This document shows positions 28,974-38,348 of a stretch of DNA of 64,000 nt, piece by piece; positions within the stretch are counted from its first letter, which is position 1, and the number at the start of each line of letters is the position of its first letter. The notes beneath the pieces were generated by a model. It had not been told where the DNA came from and made no database searches. It was given only the letters and a program-made list of their open reading frames with translations. The position numbers were made by a program, and so were the translations under genes. Source of the stretch: an uncultured Clostridia bacterium (GTDB taxonomy: Bacteria > Bacillota > Clostridia > Oscillospirales > Ruminococcaceae); contig CANQLI010000008.1 of assembly GCA_947624675.1 (NCBI GenBank), positions 1 through 64,000 on the forward strand, in the 5' to 3' direction.

Positions 28974-29378
28974 CTATATAGTCGGATTAACTATCTCACG
29001 CCAGTCAAGGTCGCCTCTGTCAAGGGCGTGGATAAGAGCTTCCGCTGTTGCTACATTTGTTGCAACGGGAATGTTATGCACATCACAAAGTCGCAAAAGA
29101 TTCATATCATTCGGTTCGTGAGGCTTTGGCGTTATCGGGTCTCTGAAAAACATCAAAAGGTCTATCTCGTTACAGGCGATACGCGATGCGATCTGTTCAT
29201 CGCCGCCCTGTGAGCCGTTTAAATACTTTTGTATCATAAGCCCTGTGGCTTCTCCGACCTGTTTTCCGGTAGTACCCGTAGCACAGAGGTTATGTCTGCT
29301 TAGTATTCCACAGTAGGCAATACAAAATTGTATCATTAGTTCTTTTTTTGAGTCGTGTGCGATTAGTGCAATGTTCAA
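28974..29378 (-). CDS. mgsA: Methylglyoxal synthase
   Basis: MgsA converts dihydroxyacetone phosphate to methylglyoxal and phosphate, an overflow bypass of glycolysis. Typical motifs: IALIAHDSKK (N-terminus), CATGTTGKQV, NGSQGGDEQIASRI, MFFRDPITPKPHEPN and NIPVATNVATAEAL. The catalytic Asp is in GGDEQ or FRDP. Length 134, normal. It reads alone, before a terminator. Confidence 0.95.
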   Translation of the reverse strand: MNIALIAHDSKKELMIQFCIAYCGILSRHNLCATGTTGKQVGEATGLMIQKYLNGSQGGDEQIASRIACNEIDLLMFFRDPITPKPHEPNDMNLLRLCDVHNIPVATNVATAEALIHALDRGDLDWREIVNPTI

Positions 29379-29580
29379 TACAATTCCCTCCCTGAATTAC
29401 TGAAATGAATGCTTGGTTTTTTGCTACACTGATGTAATATTATTCTATCATAAAATCCCGGTTTTGAAAAGAGTTTTTTTTATTATATAAAAATATTTGT
29501 CAATTATTCTAATACAATACATCTTTTATTAGTCAGTTTACACAAATATTTCCTTAAGAACCGCATTTTTACTTTAAATT

Positions 29581-29622
29581 AAAAAAGCAAAACCGCCTGT
29601 CTTTACTAAATAAGACAGGCGG
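29581..29622 (-). terminator. Terminator of thiT
   Basis: CCGCCTGTCTT pairs perfectly with AAGACAGGCGG; on the minus strand TTTTGCTTTTTT follows. It lies about 20 nt after the thiT stop. Confidence 0.85.
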
Positions 29623-29641
29623 CAGATCACTAAAAAATCGC

Positions 29642-30217
29642 TTATTTACCTAAGATGATCTTTTTTGTTTGTGGAATAGAAAACAAGATAACAGCCACAA
29701 TAACAGAAAATACCATTTCAGGAAGGAGGTAGGTAGCATTGTACGCCAAGCTGTAAAGCAGGGAGTTGTTTATCTCAAGTCCCTCCCATATAAGTCCCGC
29801 AGATTTGAATATAACAAATCCGCTTATTACATGGCTTATGTATCTTAAAACTATTGCTACAATTATTCCCGCAAGACCTCCGGCAACATTTTTATTTCTG
29901 AACATTCCCGCAAGCCCCAATACCGAAAAGGCTATTATGTAGTCAAACAAAAGACATCCGATAAGCATAGTAACATTTAGTCCCCAGCCGATTACTTCAC
30001 CGAGATCAAGAAACATCTGGATAAGGGCGTAAATCAGCGAGGCGAGCATTCCCCAAGCCACACCGTGACGAATGCTGTAAATCATTATAGGCATCATAGA
30101 TACCAGTGTGATAGATCCGCCGAAAGGCAGAAACTTAAATTTGATAAAGCTCAATACAACGGCAAGCGCTACCATTATTGCGCCTTCGACGAGCTTTAAT
30201 GTTTTTGTGTTTTGCAT
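29642..30217 (-). CDS. thiT: ECF-type thiamine transporter S component ThiT
   Basis: An integral membrane protein of about 191 residues with six helices and the ThiT pattern FLPFGGSITLVSMMPIMIY near 30 and LRYISHVISGFVIF near 125. It binds thiamine with high affinity and works with the shared EcfA/A'/T energising module, which is not in this window. The ATG at 30217 is chosen; an upstream TTG (30223) is also possible. The gene is directly behind a TPP riboswitch, which supports thiamine specificity. Confidence 0.92.
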   Translation of the reverse strand: MQNTKTLKLVEGAIMVALAVVLSFIKFKFLPFGGSITLVSMMPIMIYSIRHGVAWGMLASLIYALIQMFLDLGEVIGWGLNVTMLIGCLLFDYIIAFSVLGLAGMFRNKNVAGGLAGIIVAIVLRYISHVISGFVIFKSAGLIWEGLEINNSLLYSLAYNATYLLPEMVFSVIVAVILFSIPQTKKIILGK

Positions 30218-30255
30218 TTTCAAAACAACTCCTTTTTAAATTATTACTGAATAGA

Positions 30256-30287
30256 AAAGCGCCCTGAAAGCAAAACTTACAGGACGC
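30256..30287 (-). terminator. Terminator of the TPP riboswitch expression platform
   Basis: On the minus strand GCGTCCTGTAAG pairs with CTTTCAGGGCGC (wobbles and mismatch) and TTTT follows. It lies between the aptamer and thiT, so binding of TPP would favour stopping transcription. Confidence 0.65.
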
Positions 30288-30317
30288 AGAAATTTTTATA
30301 TCAACTAAACACGATAT

Positions 30318-30399
30318 TCGTTTTCCTACGCCGGCATTATCCGTATCAGGTTATGTGGGTCGAGGTCGAACCTCCTCTCAGCAAAAAAGCTCCCCTATT
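30318..30399 (-). promoter_or_regulatory. TPP riboswitch (THI element)
   Basis: Minus strand: AGGGGAGC, then CTGAGAGGAGG, ACCTGATACGG, TAATGCCGGCGTAGGAAAA follow the THI-box order exactly. The aptamer lies in the leader of thiT and is followed by a terminator-like hairpin. It should reduce thiT expression when thiamine pyrophosphate is plentiful. Confidence 0.95.
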
Positions 30400-30411
30400 C
30401 AGTTCTTTTTT

Positions 30412-30440
30412 ATAATATCACTAATTTTACGGATTGTCAA
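30412..30440 (-). promoter_or_regulatory. thiT promoter
   Basis: Minus strand: -35 TTGACA (30440-30435), 17-nt spacer, -10 TATTAT (30417-30412). It is placed directly upstream of the TPP aptamer. Confidence 0.8.
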
Positions 30441-30479
30441 TATGCGACGCTTTATTTAGGAAAATAAGCCAAATAATCT

Positions 30480-30508
30480 TTGACAAACACCTAAAAAGCG
30501 TGTATAAT
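30480..30508 (+). promoter_or_regulatory. hisS promoter
   Basis: TTGACA (30480-30485), 17-nt spacer, TATAAT (30503-30508), a full consensus match. The leader to the ATG at 30549 is about 35 nt; no T-box motif was seen. Confidence 0.85.
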
Positions 30509-30548
30509 AAAAACATCTATATGTACTCTTGAAAGGATTGACTGAATA

Positions 30549-31856
30549 ATGTCAGAGCTTAATATCAAAAGACCTAAGGGAACTCAGGACATAACGCCCA
30601 TAGAGGTGAATAAATGGCAGACCATAGAAGGAGTTTGTAAGTCTACGGCTGAGGATTATGGATTTTCTGAGATCCGCACACCTACCTTTGAGGATACAAA
30701 GCTTTTTGTAAGATCTGTCGGAGATGCGACCGATGTGGTTCAAAAGGAGATGTACACCGTTACTTCTAAAGGAGATTCCGAGTTTACGCTAAAGCCCGAG
30801 GGAACAGCCGGAGTTATAAGAGCGGTTATTGAAAACGGAATGTTAAACGAGGCGTTTCCGCAAAAGCTGTTTTATATAACTCAATGTTTTCGTCACGAAA
30901 AGCCACAGGCAGGACGCTTAAGAGAGTTTCACCAGTTCGGCTGTGAGATGATAGGCACAAAAAGCCCTATTGCAGACGCCGATCTGATAATGCTCGCAGC
31001 AGATGTTCTCGAAAGAATAGGTATAAATAACACAAGACTTAATATAAACTCAATAGGCTGTCCAACCTGTAGGGCTGAATATACAAAAGCGCTCAGGGAA
31101 TACTTTTCTCAGCACACCGATACTCTATGTGATACCTGTATCTCAAGGCTTGAGAAAAATCCTATGAGGATACTCGACTGTAAATCGCCCGTATGCTCAG
31201 AAATAGCAAAGGATGCGCCTGTAATACTTGATTATCTGTGCGATGAGTGTAAGGAGCATTTTGATATGCTTAAGTGCATACTTGACGCTATGGAGATCGA
31301 ATACAGCGTAAACCCGAGAATTGTAAGAGGACTTGACTACTACACAAAGACGGTGTTTGAATTTATCTGTGACAGCATCGGCGCACAGGCGACCGTATGC
31401 GGCGGCGGAAGATATGACGGGCTTATACGGGAGCTTGGCGGAGCGGATACGCCCGCGCTTGGTTTTGCAATGGGTATAGAGCGGCTTTTGCTTGCGGCAA
31501 AACGCAGCAGAGCGGAGTTTATTGACCGTTTAAGCTGTGACATTTATCTTGCTTCTATCGGGAAGGACGCTTTACTGGTAACCGCTCAGCTTGCAAGAGG
31601 TTTCAGGGATATGGGCTTTATCGCAGAGTATGACATAGTAGGAAGAAGCTTGAACGCTCAGATGAAGTATGCAAATAAAATAAAAGCAAAGTTTTCCGCT
31701 GTAATAGGTGACGATGATATTAAAAAAGGCGTCATAAAAGTTAAAAATATGGAGACGGGGGAAATAGACAATCTAAAGCTCAACGAAAACTTTTATGACC
31801 GATTTTCCGATGTTCTTAACTCATATTTGTTCGGCGATGAGTTTGCACTGGACTAA
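30549..31856 (+). CDS. hisS: Histidine-tRNA ligase
   Basis: Class II HisRS: KGTQDITP start, motif 2 (FRHEKPQAGRLREFHQFGCE near residue 115), the histidine A motif (GLDYYTKTVFEF near 265), motif 3 (ALGFAMGIERLL) and a C-terminal anticodon domain. Length 435. The gene starts a plus-strand cluster of three aminoacyl-tRNA synthetases with two small membrane proteins between. Confidence 0.97.
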   Translation: MSELNIKRPKGTQDITPIEVNKWQTIEGVCKSTAEDYGFSEIRTPTFEDTKLFVRSVGDATDVVQKEMYTVTSKGDSEFTLKPEGTAGVIRAVIENGMLNEAFPQKLFYITQCFRHEKPQAGRLREFHQFGCEMIGTKSPIADADLIMLAADVLERIGINNTRLNINSIGCPTCRAEYTKALREYFSQHTDTLCDTCISRLEKNPMRILDCKSPVCSEIAKDAPVILDYLCDECKEHFDMLKCILDAMEIEYSVNPRIVRGLDYYTKTVFEFICDSIGAQATVCGGGRYDGLIRELGGADTPALGFAMGIERLLLAAKRSRAEFIDRLSCDIYLASIGKDALLVTAQLARGFRDMGFIAEYDIVGRSLNAQMKYANKIKAKFSAVIGDDDIKKGVIKVKNMETGEIDNLKLNENFYDRFSDVLNSYLFGDEFALD

Positions 31857-31877
31857 AATAAACTTTTGGAGAAGGAT

Positions 31878-32363
31878 ATGTTTGTAGTTTTTCCTAAGAA
31901 ATACAGCTTTTTTGTAAAATGCTCAGAAGAGCGCTTTAAACAGAAATGTATAGAAAAGGTGCCGAAGTTAAATTTTAATGAGCTCAGAAAGCAATGGCTT
32001 ATGACGCCTGTTTTTTACGGTACCGTCAAAGACCGAAAGCTTACGATACACCATCATTCCGCAAGAAAAAGGGACCTTGATTCGGTTTACTTTTCGGGTG
32101 TTGTAAAGCCGTCATCCGATGGGGTGTCCGTTGAGGGAAAATTTCAGCGAAGCACAAAAAATACGGTTATGGCAGTATCTATCCTTGTTTTGTGGATCAT
32201 TATCACGGTGTGCTGCTTTACACAGAATATTATCGGCGGCTTTGTATGTGTTGCGCTGACAGCGTTGTGCTTTTGGCTGTTTTTCTGGGATGAGGGAAAA
32301 ACAGATATTATAAAAACATATATAAGTTCCATTTGCGACGAAATAAATAATGACAGGAGTTAA
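31878..32363 (+). CDS. Membrane protein of unknown function between hisS and aspS
   Basis: About 161 residues. The first 90 are soluble and mixed (VFFPKKYSFFVK-like start, LTIHHHSARKRDLDSVYFSG), two membrane helices lie around residues 98-135, and the rest is a short charged tail. The layout resembles the YcxB-like bacterial PH proteins but with reversed domain order. ATG 31878 is preferred because GGAGAAGG is close upstream; a TTG at 31866 would run into that site. It ends 6 nt before aspS and probably shares the transcript. Confidence 0.65.
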   Translation: MFVVFPKKYSFFVKCSEERFKQKCIEKVPKLNFNELRKQWLMTPVFYGTVKDRKLTIHHHSARKRDLDSVYFSGVVKPSSDGVSVEGKFQRSTKNTVMAVSILVLWIIITVCCFTQNIIGGFVCVALTALCFWLFFWDEGKTDIIKTYISSICDEINNDRS

Positions 32364-32368
32364 TTTTT

Positions 32369-34150
32369 ATGCTTGATAGTATGAACGGACTAAAGAGAAC
32401 TCATTACTGCGGTGAGGTATTGAGCGAGGCGGACGAGGTCACCGTCGGAGGCTTTGTTCAAAAAATAAGGGATCTCGGAAACCTTATTTTTATCGACCTT
32501 CGTGACAAAACGGGAATTGTTCAGCTCTCGTTTAACGATGAGACCGACAGAAGTGTATTTAAAAAGGCTCAGAGCGTAAGGGCGGAATATGTTCTTATGG
32601 CAAAGGGACAAGCGGTAAAAAGGGAAAATATAAACACAGAAATAAAAACAGGAGCATATGAAATAATCGTAAGCGATCTGAGGATACTGTCGGCGGCACA
32701 GACACCGCCTTTTGAGGTATCATCCTCTGAAAAGGTAAACGACGAGCTAAGATTAAAGCACAGATACCTCGACCTAAGAAATCCAAAGCTTCAGAGAAAT
32801 ATCATAATGCGGCATAATGTAGCTCGTGCGGCAAGGGAGTTTTTCTATCAAAACGGTTTTATCGAGATAGAAACTCCTATGCTTATGAAGTCTACCCCCG
32901 AGGGAGCGAGAGATTATCTCGTTCCGTCAAGGCTACACCAAGGAAAGTTTTATGCTCTCCCGCAGTCGCCTCAGATTTACAAACAGCTGCTTATGATCTC
33001 GGGCTTTGACAGATATGTTCAGCTTGCAAGGTGCTTCAGAGATGAGGACCTTCGTGCAGACAGACAGCCCGAATTCACACAGATAGACCTTGAGATGTCG
33101 TTTGTAGATGTTGAGGGGCTTATCGAAACGGGAGAAAGGATGCTCGCACACATTTTTAAGGAAACGCTGGGCGTTGATGTTGAGCTTCCTATGCCAAGGC
33201 TCACCTTTAAAGAGGCTATGGAGCGATACGGCTCGGACAAGCCGGATACAAGATTCGGAATGGAGATAAAAGACATTTCAAAAACGGTCGAGGATATAGA
33301 CTTTGTTGTGTTCAGATCGGCTCTGGAATCAGGCGGAAGCGTCAGGGCGATAGTAGTTGAAAACGGTTCGTCAGTATATACCAGAAAGGAAATAGACAAG
33401 CTGACAGAGCACGCAAAGGGAATAGGTGCAAAAGGACTTGCGTACATTCGTCTTACCGACGACGGTGTCAACTGTTCATTCAAGAAGTTTTTAAAGGACG
33501 GAGAGCTTGATAATATACTGTCCGCCGTAAACGCAAAAACGGGAGATGTCGTTTTGATAGTCGCCGACAGGGATAAAACGGTGCTTTCCGTTCTGGGCGC
33601 ACTTAGACTTGCGGCAGCAAGAAAGCTTGACATTATCCCGGACACCTATAATTTTGCGGTAATAACAGAGATGCCGTTTTTTGAGCGTGATGAGGAAACG
33701 GGAAAGTGGGTAGCTATGCACCATCCGTTTACTATGCCGATGACAGAGTGTCTTGATATGCTTGAAAGCGACCCTGAAAATGTAAGGGCGCAGGCATTTG
33801 ATTTTGTACTGAACGGAACGGAGCTTTGCTCAGGCTCTATGCGTATAACCGATTACGAGCTTCAGCAGAAGATGTTTGAGGCGTTGGGACTTACCGAGGA
33901 GGAGATCGGGGCTAAGTTCGGATTTTTAGTTGAAGCGTATAAGTACGGCGCTCCGCCTCACGGTGGAATGGGCTTTGGGCTCGACAGGCTTTCAATGATA
34001 ATATGCGGTGCGGACAGCTTAAGAGATGTTGTGGCATTTCCAAAGGTGCAGAATGCGAGCGAGCTTATGAGCGAGTGTCCGTCATCGGTAGACGAGGTAC
34101 AGCTTGATGAGCTTCACATAAAGACGGTTATTGACGCCGATAAGAAATAA
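32369..34150 (+). CDS. aspS: Aspartate-tRNA ligase
   Basis: Class IIb AspRS with N-terminal OB-fold anticodon domain (VGGFVQKIRDLGNLIFIDLRDKTG, 25-48), motif 2 (RCFRDEDLRADRQPEFTQID near 215), a GAD insertion (about 300-400) and motif 3 (GGMGFGLDRLSMII). 593 residues, the bacterial form. If tRNA-Asn is charged through Asp-tRNA-Asn, this enzyme could be non-discriminating; that cannot be told from here. Confidence 0.97.
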   Translation: MLDSMNGLKRTHYCGEVLSEADEVTVGGFVQKIRDLGNLIFIDLRDKTGIVQLSFNDETDRSVFKKAQSVRAEYVLMAKGQAVKRENINTEIKTGAYEIIVSDLRILSAAQTPPFEVSSSEKVNDELRLKHRYLDLRNPKLQRNIIMRHNVARAAREFFYQNGFIEIETPMLMKSTPEGARDYLVPSRLHQGKFYALPQSPQIYKQLLMISGFDRYVQLARCFRDEDLRADRQPEFTQIDLEMSFVDVEGLIETGERMLAHIFKETLGVDVELPMPRLTFKEAMERYGSDKPDTRFGMEIKDISKTVEDIDFVVFRSALESGGSVRAIVVENGSSVYTRKEIDKLTEHAKGIGAKGLAYIRLTDDGVNCSFKKFLKDGELDNILSAVNAKTGDVVLIVADRDKTVLSVLGALRLAAARKLDIIPDTYNFAVITEMPFFERDEETGKWVAMHHPFTMPMTECLDMLESDPENVRAQAFDFVLNGTELCSGSMRITDYELQQKMFEALGLTEEEIGAKFGFLVEAYKYGAPPHGGMGFGLDRLSMIICGADSLRDVVAFPKVQNASELMSECPSSVDEVQLDELHIKTVIDADKK

Positions 34151-34169
34151 TTTAACGGAGGCGGTAAGG

Positions 34170-34448
34170 GTGAACAACGAGCTTATAATAACGCTTTTGA
34201 AGTTTTTCGGAGCAATGGTAGTTATTATGGCTGTCATAGCTTTTGTGACGGTGCTGACTCCAAGGCTCGCAAAGCTTATAGACAGGCACAGAAAAAACTC
34301 AAAAAAACCTCTTATCGTCGGTGATGATGAAAACGAAGCTAAGGGCATTTATGACGCTCAGAAGGAAGAGGACTTTGATCCTAATTACAAAATATATAAT
34401 GAGGACATTTACGGCTTGAATTTTAATAGCAACAAAAAACGAAAGTGA
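34170..34448 (+). CDS. Small single-span membrane protein between aspS and proS
   Basis: About 92 residues: one membrane helix (LLKFFGAMVVIMAVIAFVTV) near the N-terminus, then a basic and finally an acidic, tyrosine-containing tail. A GTG at 34170 is preferred since ACGGAGGCGG lies just upstream; an earlier in-frame start would overlap aspS. The family is not recognised. It lies within the synthetase cluster. Confidence 0.6.
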   Translation: MNNELIITLLKFFGAMVVIMAVIAFVTVLTPRLAKLIDRHRKNSKKPLIVGDDENEAKGIYDAQKEEDFDPNYKIYNEDIYGLNFNSNKKRK

Positions 34449-34487
34449 TAAGGGATCGCTTTTACTCAGAAAGGAACGGTAGAAAAA

Positions 34488-35945
34488 ATGGCGAAGAATA
34501 ATCAGAAGATGGTCGATCAGATCACCTCGATGAACGAGGATTTTGCAAAGTGGTATACGGATATAGTCAAAAAAGCCGAGCTTATTGAATATACAAGCGT
34601 AAAGGGCTGTATGGTAATCCGTCCGTACGGTTACGCTATATGGGAAAATATTCAGAAAATTCTTGATTCTATGTTTAAAGAGCTAGGACACGAAAATGTT
34701 TGTATGCCGATGTTTATCCCCGAGAGCCTTCTCAATAAGGAAAAGGATCATGTTGAGGGCTTTGCGCCGGAGGTGGCGTGGGTTACCCACGGCGGAAGCG
34801 AAAAGCTCGAGGAGCGGCTTTGTATCCGACCGACATCGGAAACACTTTTCTGTGAGCACTACGCAAACATAATTCATTCATACAGAGACCTTCCGAAGCT
34901 TTACAACCAATGGGTATCGGTAGTAAGGTGGGAGAAGACCACCAGGCCGTTTCTGAGGTCGAGAGAGTTTTTGTGGCAGGAGGGTCATACCGTTCATGCG
35001 ACGGCTGAGGAGGCAGTAGCCGAGACAGAGCAGATGCTTAACTGTTACGCGCGGTTTTGTGAGGAATATCTTGCGATCCCGGTAATAAAGGGAAAGAAAA
35101 CCGAGAGTGATAAATTTGCCGGAGCTGTTTCTACATATGCGATAGAAGCGCTTATGCACGACGGAAAGGCTTTACAGGCAGGAACATCTCACTACTTCGG
35201 CGATGGATTTGCTAAAGCTTTTGACATTCAGTTTGCCAATAAGGACAACAAGCTTACTTATCCTCATCAGACCTCATGGGGTGTGACCACGAGACTTATA
35301 GGCGCAATAATAATGACACACGGCGACGACAACGGACTTGTTCTTCCGCCGGCGGTAGCTCCCGTTCAGGTGATAGTTATACCTGTCGCACAGCACAAGG
35401 AGGGAGTTCTCGATAAAGCTAACGAAATTCTTTCAAAGCTCAAAGCCGAAGGAATAAGAGCGGCGATAGACGACACGGACAACTCGCCCGGCTGGAAGTA
35501 TTCAGAGGCGGAAATGAAGGGAATCCCGGTAAGAATAGAGATAGGTCCTAAAGACATTGAAAACGGTGTGTGCGTTATGGTCACAAGACACAACAGAGAG
35601 AAAACAACAGTGTCTCTTGAAAATGATTATGATACGCTCGTTAAAACCGCAAAGCAGAAGCTTACAGATGTTCGTGACGGTATGTACAAGCTTGCTCTTG
35701 AAAACAGAGAGAAAAGGACATATACCTGTAAAACGATGGAAGAGATCACCGAAACGCTTGAAAAGAACGGCGACGGTTTTGTAAAGGCTATGTGGTGCGG
35801 TGACGAAGCGTGTGAGGACAAGGTAAAGGAAGTGACCGGAGTCGGCTCGCGCTGTATACCGTTTGAACAGGAGCATATTGACGATAAGTGCGTTTGCTGC
35901 GGAAAGAAAGCCAGACATATGGTACTCTGGGGCAAGGCATATTGA
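34488..35945 (+). CDS. proS: Proline-tRNA ligase, archaeal/eukaryote-like (type 3) form
   Basis: A ProRS without the bacterial editing insertion, of the short archaeal type (485 residues). Motif 2 is [21 protein letters not shown]; the catalytic core has VSVVRW and [15 protein letters not shown]; the C-terminal zinc-binding-like domain has CGDEACEDK and CVCCGKKAR, and the chain ends in a tyrosine, as is usual for this form. It closes the synthetase cluster and is followed by a strong terminator. Confidence 0.95.
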   Translation: MAKNNQKMVDQITSMNEDFAKWYTDIVKKAELIEYTSVKGCMVIRPYGYAIWENIQKILDSMFKELGHENVCMPMFIPESLLNKEKDHVEGFAPEVAWVTHGGSEKLEERLCIRPTSETLFCEHYANIIHSYRDLPKLYNQWVSVVRWEKTTRPFLRSREFLWQEGHTVHATAEEAVAETEQMLNCYARFCEEYLAIPVIKGKKTESDKFAGAVSTYAIEALMHDGKALQAGTSHYFGDGFAKAFDIQFANKDNKLTYPHQTSWGVTTRLIGAIIMTHGDDNGLVLPPAVAPVQVIVIPVAQHKEGVLDKANEILSKLKAEGIRAAIDDTDNSPGWKYSEAEMKGIPVRIEIGPKDIENGVCVMVTRHNREKTTVSLENDYDTLVKTAKQKLTDVRDGMYKLALENREKRTYTCKTMEEITETLEKNGDGFVKAMWCGDEACEDKVKEVTGVGSRCIPFEQEHIDDKCVCCGKKARHMVLWGKAY

Positions 35946-35950
35946 TATAG

Positions 35951-35987
35951 AAAAAACAGGGCGAAAAGTAAACGCCCTGTTTTTTTA
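35951..35987. terminator. Bidirectional terminator between proS and GH43 gene
   Basis: AAACAGGGCG pairs with CGCCCTGTTT (9-nt loop) with A-run on the left and T-run on the right. It serves two convergent genes. Confidence 0.85.
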
Positions 35988-35991
35988 CAAT

Positions 35992-37314
35992 TTATTTATC
36001 AAACACAAAAGATTCAAGCTCAAAAAGCTCACGGTTCTCAAAGTCTCTTGTGAAGCAGCCTTCATATGTGTACTCGACTTTAAAGAACAGCGAATGTCTT
36101 CCGGTTATAGCCTTGACCTTCTCGCTGTATACACCGTCGTGTGTATCTACATTGACAACTCCTATAACCTCACCGTTTTCGTAATCGTCAATAAGAACTT
36201 TAACCCATGATGTACAGCCTTTTCCGCGAACCTTTAAGGATATTGTTATATTATCGCTTGAAAAGTCATCGCCGAAATCGAAATATTTATATCCTATTAT
36301 ACAGCCGTTTTTTATGCCGCAGATATTTCTGGTAAATTTATCATACTCGGTTATAAAGGCATCTCCTTTTAATACACAGGCAATTTCCGCAGGAGTTATC
36401 TTATACGGATTTAACGAATCCTCAAATCCGAGAGAGGTCATTTCTACTGTCGGTATGCTTCCGTCGGGAAGTATCGTGATCTTTTCGACACAAGCTCTTC
36501 TCGACAAAATAGTTCCGTTAGTCATTCTGTGGTAAAAAACATACCATTGTCCGTTAATGTTCGCGATAGAGCCGTGGTCGTTTCCGCCGGGATAGTCAAT
36601 ACCGTTGTCAATTATATAGCCTCTGTATTCAAAAGGACCTTCGGGGCGTTTTGAAGTTGCATATGCAAGACGGCAGCCTCTTTTCGGAGAATAGATAAAA
36701 TAATATGTATCGCCGATTTTTCTTATGCTGCTCGCTTCAAAAAACTTTGCCTCATCGTCTCGGTCGCCGACCATATGAAGCTTAAGAGAGCCTTTTTTTA
36801 TTTCTACCATATTTTCGGGATTTATCTCATTAAAGTGCGACCGCTCAAAGCCGTAATATATATACACCCTTCCGTCGTCGTCAACCAAAACTCCGGGATC
36901 GTTGAAAATTCCCTCGTCGCCCTCGTCGTCTTTGTCTACCTTATAGTGTGAGATAAGTTTAAAAGGGCCTTCTGGGCGGCTTGATTTTGCGACGATACCT
37001 CTTGCGAAAAACACATACATATAAAGGTAGTATTCTCCGTCTTTTTCCACAACATCAGGGGCGTATAAAAGCTTTTCGGGAGCATTTTCATCTGTTGCTT
37101 TTATGTAATCGGGGTCGGAAGTTGAAAAAGAAACTCCGTGACAGGTCCAGTTGTTGAGGTCGCTTAGCGGTGCGCTCCACACTTTCAATATGTGGTCACA
37201 GAACTTGTCTGAATTTGCATTATCGTGAGAGCCGTAAAGGTACACTCTGTCTCCGAATACTCTTGGCTCTCCGTCAGGAATGTACTCCCAGAGCGGCAAA
37301 ATAGGGTTTGGCAT
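35992..37314 (-). CDS. Glycoside hydrolase family 43 protein
   Basis: A five-bladed beta-propeller GH43 enzyme (about 440 residues), expected to cut arabinose- or xylose-containing side chains of plant polysaccharides. Family stretches: APDVVEKDGEYYLYMYVF near 90, IFNDPGVLVDDDGRVYIYYGF near 140, FFEASSIRKIGDTYYFIYSP near 200 and NDHGSIANINGQWYVFYHR. The C-terminal 120 residues form a CBM6-like beta domain. No signal peptide, so it acts in the cytoplasm on imported oligosaccharides. ATG 37314 is chosen (AAGGAGG 8 nt upstream). Exact substrate unknown. Confidence 0.85.
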   Translation of the reverse strand: MPNPILPLWEYIPDGEPRVFGDRVYLYGSHDNANSDKFCDHILKVWSAPLSDLNNWTCHGVSFSTSDPDYIKATDENAPEKLLYAPDVVEKDGEYYLYMYVFFARGIVAKSSRPEGPFKLISHYKVDKDDEGDEGIFNDPGVLVDDDGRVYIYYGFERSHFNEINPENMVEIKKGSLKLHMVGDRDDEAKFFEASSIRKIGDTYYFIYSPKRGCRLAYATSKRPEGPFEYRGYIIDNGIDYPGGNDHGSIANINGQWYVFYHRMTNGTILSRRACVEKITILPDGSIPTVEMTSLGFEDSLNPYKITPAEIACVLKGDAFITEYDKFTRNICGIKNGCIIGYKYFDFGDDFSSDNITISLKVRGKGCTSWVKVLIDDYENGEVIGVVNVDTHDGVYSEKVKAITGRHSLFFKVEYTYEGCFTRDFENRELFELESFVFDK

Positions 37315-37434
37315 AATAAATTCCTCCTTGAAAATCACGGGATAGTGTGTTACAATAATATTAACATATTTTTTTTGTTATTTCAATATGTATAATGCCA
37401 TTTATCAGCATAATACTGCCATAGGGGGATCATT

Positions 37435-37497
37435 ATGAAAATACCTATAAGCGCTTTTACAGGCGACCCCGGCTTTCCGTTTTACATACCGGGCTGA
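37435..37497 (+). pseudogene. Possible relic of an AraC-type regulator (20 codons)
   Basis: An ATG preceded by AGGGGGAT opens a frame of 20 codons (MKIPISAFTGDPGFPFYIPG) ending at TGA. A PFYI-type segment is reminiscent of N-termini of AraC-family sugar regulators, which often sit beside GH43 or GH42 genes. The evidence is weak; it could simply be a chance short frame. Confidence 0.2.
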
Positions 37498-37554
37498 TAA
37501 AAAAATATATTGACAGTTAGTTTTGATATTTTATTTGCTTGAAAGGAGCTTCAT

Positions 37555-38304
37555 ATGACAAAGATCTGTAAAAGCTGCGGAAAAGAATACAAAGGAGATT
37601 TTTGTGAAAACTGCGGCTATGGCGACCCAAACTTAAAGACCGTTGCGGCGGATAAGTATAAAAAGATACAAAAACCTCTTCGTCATATGACCGAGGAGGA
37701 AAAGGCGCAGTACTTTAAAGAACATCCCGCACAGAAAAATAAAACAGGTAAGAAGAATAATTCAAAGAAGCTTAAGATAATTACGGTTGTGATTTGCGGT
37801 ATTCTTGTCGCGGCGATAGTCCTTTTTGTGCTTTACAAGAGAGGATATATTTTTAACAACACCGATAAGCGAGAGGTCGCCGCAAAGTATTTTCAGAGCA
37901 TAAGCGACCGGGATTTTGACGAGTTTTTAAGCTGTTTTCCGGATGAGATAAAGGATTCATATGAAAAATCGGCGGATGAAATGGAGCTTAAGGAGGATAA
38001 GGCTCTTGACACTCTATATGCCGACTATCGTGAGAAGTACGGGGATGACTTTAAAATAGACGCAAATATCGGAAAGGAACAAAGCGTAGAACAAAGCGTT
38101 ATCACCGATTATGAAAAGGAGTATAAAGAAAAATACGGCGAGGATATAACGGTAAAGGAAGCAAGCATCTTTTCGACCGACGCTGAGATAAAAGGCGAAA
38201 AGCTAACGGAAAAGGTTTATTACGAGGTTTATGTCGCAAAGATAGGTTTAAAATGGTATGTAGTAAATGTTGCGAATATATCTCCGTCTATATCGGTAAA
38301 TTAA
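37555..38304 (+). CDS. Zinc-ribbon, single-span membrane protein
   Basis: About 249 residues. It has an N-terminal zinc ribbon (CKSCGKEYKGDFCENCG, residues 5-21), a polar stretch, one membrane helix (IITVVICGILVAAIVLFVLY, about 78-97) and an extracellular domain of about 140 residues that starts with a helix and ends with a small beta sheet (KVYYEVYVAKIGLKWYVVNV), like the DUF4878/NTF2-like class. Function unknown. It precedes the GH42 gene by 35 nt on the same strand. Confidence 0.7.
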   Translation: MTKICKSCGKEYKGDFCENCGYGDPNLKTVAADKYKKIQKPLRHMTEEEKAQYFKEHPAQKNKTGKKNNSKKLKIITVVICGILVAAIVLFVLYKRGYIFNNTDKREVAAKYFQSISDRDFDEFLSCFPDEIKDSYEKSADEMELKEDKALDTLYADYREKYGDDFKIDANIGKEQSVEQSVITDYEKEYKEKYGEDITVKEASIFSTDAEIKGEKLTEKVYYEVYVAKIGLKWYVVNVANISPSISVN

Positions 38305-38348
38305 GTCTGTGACTTTCTGTTAAATTTTAATGAGAGGAAATGATAAAT

